From Edwardsiella ictaluri ATCC 33202 (lineage in GTDB: Bacteria > Pseudomonadota > Gammaproteobacteria > Enterobacterales > Enterobacteriaceae), in contig NZ_AFJI01000018.1 in assembly GCF_000264785.1 (NCBI RefSeq), positions 47,758-111,757 of the forward strand: 64,000 nt of DNA, read 5' to 3'. A model generated the notes under the pieces. It saw only the letters and a list, made by a program, of their open reading frames with translations. It did not search any database and was not told the DNA's origin. Below are positions 61,171 to 64,000 of the stretch, in pieces. Numbering within the stretch: position 1 is the stretch's first letter; the number at the start of each line of letters is the position of its first letter. Made by a program: the position numbers and the translations under genes.

Positions 61171-61784
61171 TGCCGCATCCGTACCCCGTTCCCGCGCAGC
61201 CCGTCAGCGTCTGTGAGGAGATCAAGAAAAGCCGCTTCATTACGCTGCTGGCTCACACGCCGGGGGTTGACGCGGCGAAGGCGTTCGTTCAGGAGACCCG
61301 ACGGGCACACCCTGATGCACGCCATCACTGCTGGGCCTTCGTGGCCGGTGCGCCGGAGGATACCCAACGGCTGGGTTTTTCAGATGACGGTGAACCCTCC
61401 GGCACGGCGGGGAAACCCATGCTGGCTCAGCTGATGGGCAGCGGCGTAGGCGAGGTGTGTGCGGTCGTCGTGCGTTACTACGGCGGGATCAAGTTGGGCA
61501 CCGGCGGATTGGTCAGGGCCTACGGCAGCGGAGTTCAGCAGGCGTTGCAGGCGCTGGTCCGTCGGCAAAAGGTGCCGATGGCAGCGTATACGCTGTGCTG
61601 TGACTATGCCCAACTGACGCTGGTGGAGGGGATTGTGGCGCAGGCGGGCGGTAGCGTGCTTGACAGCGCGTTTTCTGCTCAGGTGATGCTGCGGCTGAGC
61701 CTGCCACTTGGCCGTCAGGACGATGTGGATGAAAAATTGCGCAACGCCAGTCGTGGAACATTGCAATTACAGGCGACTTCGTAA
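61170..61784 (+). CDS. yigZ: IMPACT/UPF0029 family protein YigZ
   Basis: A protein related to eukaryotic IMPACT; its biochemical role in bacteria is not settled. The 204-residue protein (E. coli 204-205) has the family block SRFITLLAHTPGVDAAKAF, HHCWAFVAGAPEDTQRLGFSDDGEPSGTAGKPML and VVRYYGGIKLGTGGLVRAYG in the N-terminal domain, then a second ferredoxin-like domain. It is coupled to pepQ by a one-base overlap; trkH follows 52 bases later. Confidence 0.94.
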   Translation: MPHPYPVPAQPVSVCEEIKKSRFITLLAHTPGVDAAKAFVQETRRAHPDARHHCWAFVAGAPEDTQRLGFSDDGEPSGTAGKPMLAQLMGSGVGEVCAVVVRYYGGIKLGTGGLVRAYGSGVQQALQALVRRQKVPMAAYTLCCDYAQLTLVEGIVAQAGGSVLDSAFSAQVMLRLSLPLGRQDDVDEKLRNASRGTLQLQATS

Positions 61785-61836
61785 TAATCCGCGCTCTCCC
61801 GTTATTTAGTGCTTATTGAGCAAGGAATGTGTCCGG

Positions 61837-63288
61837 ATGCATTTTCGCGCCATCATTCGAATCGTCGGCCTGCTGGTCATCCTGTTTTCCGGCACCATGT
61901 TTGTCCCCGGACTGGTGGCGCTGATCTACCGCGATGGCGCCGGGCGTGCGTTTGTCGAAACGTTTTTTGTCGCCCTCGGCATCGGTATGCTGCTGTGGTG
62001 GCCCCAGCGTAAACAGAAGCATGAGCTGAAGCCGCGCGAGGGGTTTCTGATCGTCGTGCTGTTTTGGACCGTGCTGGGCAGCGTTGGTGCGCTACCGTTT
62101 CTGTTTTCAGAACGTCCGAATCTTAGCGTCACAGATGCGTTTTTCGAGTCGTTTTCCGGCTTGACCACGACCGGCGCCACAACGCTGGTCGGGCTAGACG
62201 CGCTGCCTAAGGCGATACTGTTCTATCGGCAGATGCTACAGTGGCTCGGCGGTATGGGGATCATTGTGCTGGCAGTGGCCATTCTGCCCATTCTTGGCGT
62301 CGGTGGCCTGCAGCTATACCGGGCCGAGATGCCGGGCCCTCTTAAAGACAACAAGATGCGCCCGCGTATTGCCGAAACGGCCAAAACGCTGTGGCTTATC
62401 TATGTCATGCTGACCATCGCCTGTGCCATCGCCCTGTGGGGGGCGGGAATGGATGTGTTTGACGCGATTTCGCACAGTTTTTCGACGATTGCCATCGGCG
62501 GGTTTTCAACCCATGACGCCAGCATCGGCTATTTCAACAGTCCGACCATTAACACCATCATCGCCGTTTTTCTGCTGATTTCCGGGTGTAACTTTAGCCT
62601 GCACTTTGCCTTTCTCAGTGGGCGCAGTCCCCGGGTGTATTGGCGCGATCCGGAGTTCAGGATGTTCATCGCCGTGCAGCTGACGCTGGTCAGCGTCTGT
62701 ACGCTGGTCCTGTGGCTGCATAATGTATACGCCAGCGGATGGCAAACGTTCAATCAGGCCTTTTTCCAGGTGGTCTCGATGGCGACTACCGCCGGTTTCA
62801 CCACCGACAGCATTGCCAAATGGCCGCTGTTTTTACCCGTGCTGCTGCTGTGCTCTGCGTTTATCGGGGGCTGCGCTGGCTCTACCGGCGGTGGGCTTAA
62901 GGTGATCCGTATTCTGCTGCTGTTCCTACAGGGGTCACGTGAGCTCAAGCGGCTGGTGCACCCCAATGCGGTATATACCATCAAGCTGGGAAATCGCGCC
63001 CTGCCGGAGCGGATTCTGGAGGCCGTCTGGGGATTCTTTTCAGCCTATGCGCTAGTGTTTATCATCAGCATGCTGGCGATCATTGCGACCGGAGTCGACG
63101 ATTTCTCTGCCTTTGCGGCGGTGGTCGCAACCTTAAATAACCTTGGCCCCGGGCTGGGGGTCGTGGCGGATAACTTCACCTCAATGAATGATGTCGCTAA
63201 ATGGATCTTGGTGGTGACCATGCTGTTTGGCCGTCTGGAGGTGTTTACATTATTGGTGCTGTTTACGCCAACTTTTTGGCGCAACTGA
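61837..63288 (+). CDS. trkH: potassium uptake protein TrkH
   Basis: The channel-like membrane subunit of the Trk K+ uptake system, gated by the cytoplasmic TrkA. The ATG at 61837 gives MHFRAIIRIVGLLVILFSGT and 483 residues, the E. coli length. Four pore-repeat filters are visible, including SGLTTTGATTL, TIAIGGFSTHDAS, ATTAGFTTDS and a degenerate fourth around LNNLGPGLG. Twelve membrane-embedded segments are expected. It lies 17 bases before hemG, and the two are probably read together. Confidence 0.97.
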   Translation: MHFRAIIRIVGLLVILFSGTMFVPGLVALIYRDGAGRAFVETFFVALGIGMLLWWPQRKQKHELKPREGFLIVVLFWTVLGSVGALPFLFSERPNLSVTDAFFESFSGLTTTGATTLVGLDALPKAILFYRQMLQWLGGMGIIVLAVAILPILGVGGLQLYRAEMPGPLKDNKMRPRIAETAKTLWLIYVMLTIACAIALWGAGMDVFDAISHSFSTIAIGGFSTHDASIGYFNSPTINTIIAVFLLISGCNFSLHFAFLSGRSPRVYWRDPEFRMFIAVQLTLVSVCTLVLWLHNVYASGWQTFNQAFFQVVSMATTAGFTTDSIAKWPLFLPVLLLCSAFIGGCAGSTGGGLKVIRILLLFLQGSRELKRLVHPNAVYTIKLGNRALPERILEAVWGFFSAYALVFIISMLAIIATGVDDFSAFAAVVATLNNLGPGLGVVADNFTSMNDVAKWILVVTMLFGRLEVFTLLVLFTPTFWRN

Positions 63289-63305
63289 CGGAATAGGGAT
63301 CAACG

Positions 63306-63854
63306 ATGAAAACGTTAGTGCTGTATTCGAGCCACGATGGACAAACTAAAGCGATCGCTACCGCGATTGCGACGGCGATATCTGAGACGTTGGACTGTGA
63401 GCTGCGGGATTTAGAACAGGCGGGCGATATTGACCTGAACGCCTACCAGGCGGTGGCGATTGGCGCTGCGGTGCGCTATGGTCACTTTCCCCGCGCGCTG
63501 CACCGCTTTGCCAGTGACCATACCCCGCGGCTGAATACGATGCCGAGTGCATTTTTTGCCATTAACCTGACGGCGCGCAAGCCAGAGAAGCGAACCCCGC
63601 AGACGAACGGCTATACGCGTAAGTTTTTGCTGTCGACGCCATGGAAACCCGCCCAGTGCGTGGTATTTGCCGGCGCGCTGCGCTATCCGCGTTATAGCTG
63701 GCTGGATCGCACCATGATTAAGATGATTATGAAGATGACCGGCGGTGAGACCGATACGACAAAAGAGGTCGAGTACACGGACTGGCAACAGGTCGATCGT
63801 TTTGCCCGTGATTTTGCTCGCTTCGTGAGCACGTTAGCTAAAAAAACTCCATAA
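63306..63854 (+). CDS. hemG: protoporphyrinogen IX dehydrogenase (menaquinone), HemG type
   Basis: A flavodoxin-like FMN enzyme that oxidises protoporphyrinogen IX to protoporphyrin IX, passing electrons to quinones. The 182-residue protein (E. coli 181) starts MKTLVLYSSHDGQTKAIA, the FMN phosphate loop. It has IGAAVRYGHFPRALHRF, INLTARKPEKRTPQTNGY, the long-chain insert typical of HemG, and the C-terminal EYTDWQQVDRFARDFARF. It completes the heme genes in the window (hemB, C, D, G). The rRNA operon begins 55 bases later, as beside rrnA in E. coli. Confidence 0.96.
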   Translation: MKTLVLYSSHDGQTKAIATAIATAISETLDCELRDLEQAGDIDLNAYQAVAIGAAVRYGHFPRALHRFASDHTPRLNTMPSAFFAINLTARKPEKRTPQTNGYTRKFLLSTPWKPAQCVVFAGALRYPRYSWLDRTMIKMIMKMTGGETDTTKEVEYTDWQQVDRFARDFARFVSTLAKKTP

Positions 63855-63866
63855 AACCTGGGTTTT

Positions 63867-63945
63867 GTTGAAAAAAAAAACGAACGATATAAATTTTAAA
63901 ATTAAGACTTGTCACGTCGCGAGAAGTCCCTATAATGCGCCTCCA
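63867..63945 (+). promoter_or_regulatory. rRNA operon P1 promoter with UP element
   Basis: The -35 box TTGTCA (63909-63914), 16-base spacer and -10 box TATAAT (63931-63936) are followed by GCGCCTCCACTGAC, nearly identical to the E. coli rrn P1 discriminator, with the start at about A63945. The AT-rich block 63871-63905 is a fitting UP element. The window ends 55 bases into the rrn leader, so no rRNA gene is inside it; by synteny an rrs gene (rrnA-like) should follow. Confidence 0.93.
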
Positions 63946-64000
63946 CTGACCGGGAACAACGGCCGATACGTCGCCCAGCCAGTCGGAGAAAGCAAGAAAA

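Overview
This window is a chromosomal segment of an enterobacterium (order Enterobacterales). Almost every protein resembles its Escherichia coli K-12 counterpart closely enough to be recognised by eye, and much of the gene order follows the E. coli wec / hem-cya / uvrD-corA / metE / ubi-tat / trkH-hemG-rrn stretch. The DNA is clearly GC-rich (high fifties by impression, not computed). The sequence is more diverged than Salmonella or Klebsiella would be. The locus carries hemB after tatD, a gnt cluster, zntA and a three-gene outer-membrane cluster, and lacks fadBA. I think this fits Edwardsiella (Hafniaceae) best; that is inference, not proof.

Layout. 2-10207: distal part of the enterobacterial common antigen (ECA) operon, wecB (cut by the window edge), wecC, rffG, rffH, wecD, wecE, wzxE, wecF, wzyE, wecG, tightly packed and mostly overlapping. 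It is followed by a terminator and a stringent-type promoter driving tRNA-Arg(CCG), tRNA-His(GTG), tRNA-Leu(CAG) and tRNA-Pro(TGG). 10936-11335: the small RNA GlmZ with a sigma-54 promoter and three GlrR-type sites. 11335-15482: hemCDXY on the minus strand, divergent from cyaA with a CRP site between them. 18347-24435: cyaY, lptM, dapF, yigA, xerC, yigB, uvrD (LexA box plus attenuator). 24524-28877: a corA leader peptide, corA, an AbrB-family membrane protein, rarD and pldA. 28946-30775: recQ.

30776-40357 is where the segment departs from E. coli. A decayed rhtC piece is followed by gntR-gntK-gntU (gluconate uptake and phosphorylation, with paired GntR operators), zntA under a textbook ZntR promoter, and a compact three-gene set: a predicted outer-membrane barrel, a POTRA-less Omp85-type barrel and a DUF4056-like secreted protein. 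This three-gene set is the best candidate here for a poorly described system.

40358-64000 returns to shared order with local changes: bioP, metR, metE (four tandem MetJ boxes), udp on the minus strand (two CRP sites), a ruined cstA/btsT-type transporter gene, a DedA-family gene, rmuC, ubiE, ubiJ, ubiB, tatABC, tatD, a hemB of the zinc-cysteine-free type, rfaH, pepE, ubiD (with a perfect dyad around its candidate -10), fre, pepQ, yigZ, trkH, hemG. The window ends inside the leader of an rRNA operon, just after a canonical rrn P1 promoter.

Themes: envelope glycans (ECA; RfaH for long surface-polysaccharide operons; GlmZ for amino-sugar supply), heme synthesis (hemB, C, D, G with hemX/hemY), ubiquinone synthesis (ubiE, J, B, D), and cation transport (corA, zntA, trkH). 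Features were read by eye; start codons were chosen by homology and ribosome-binding sites.
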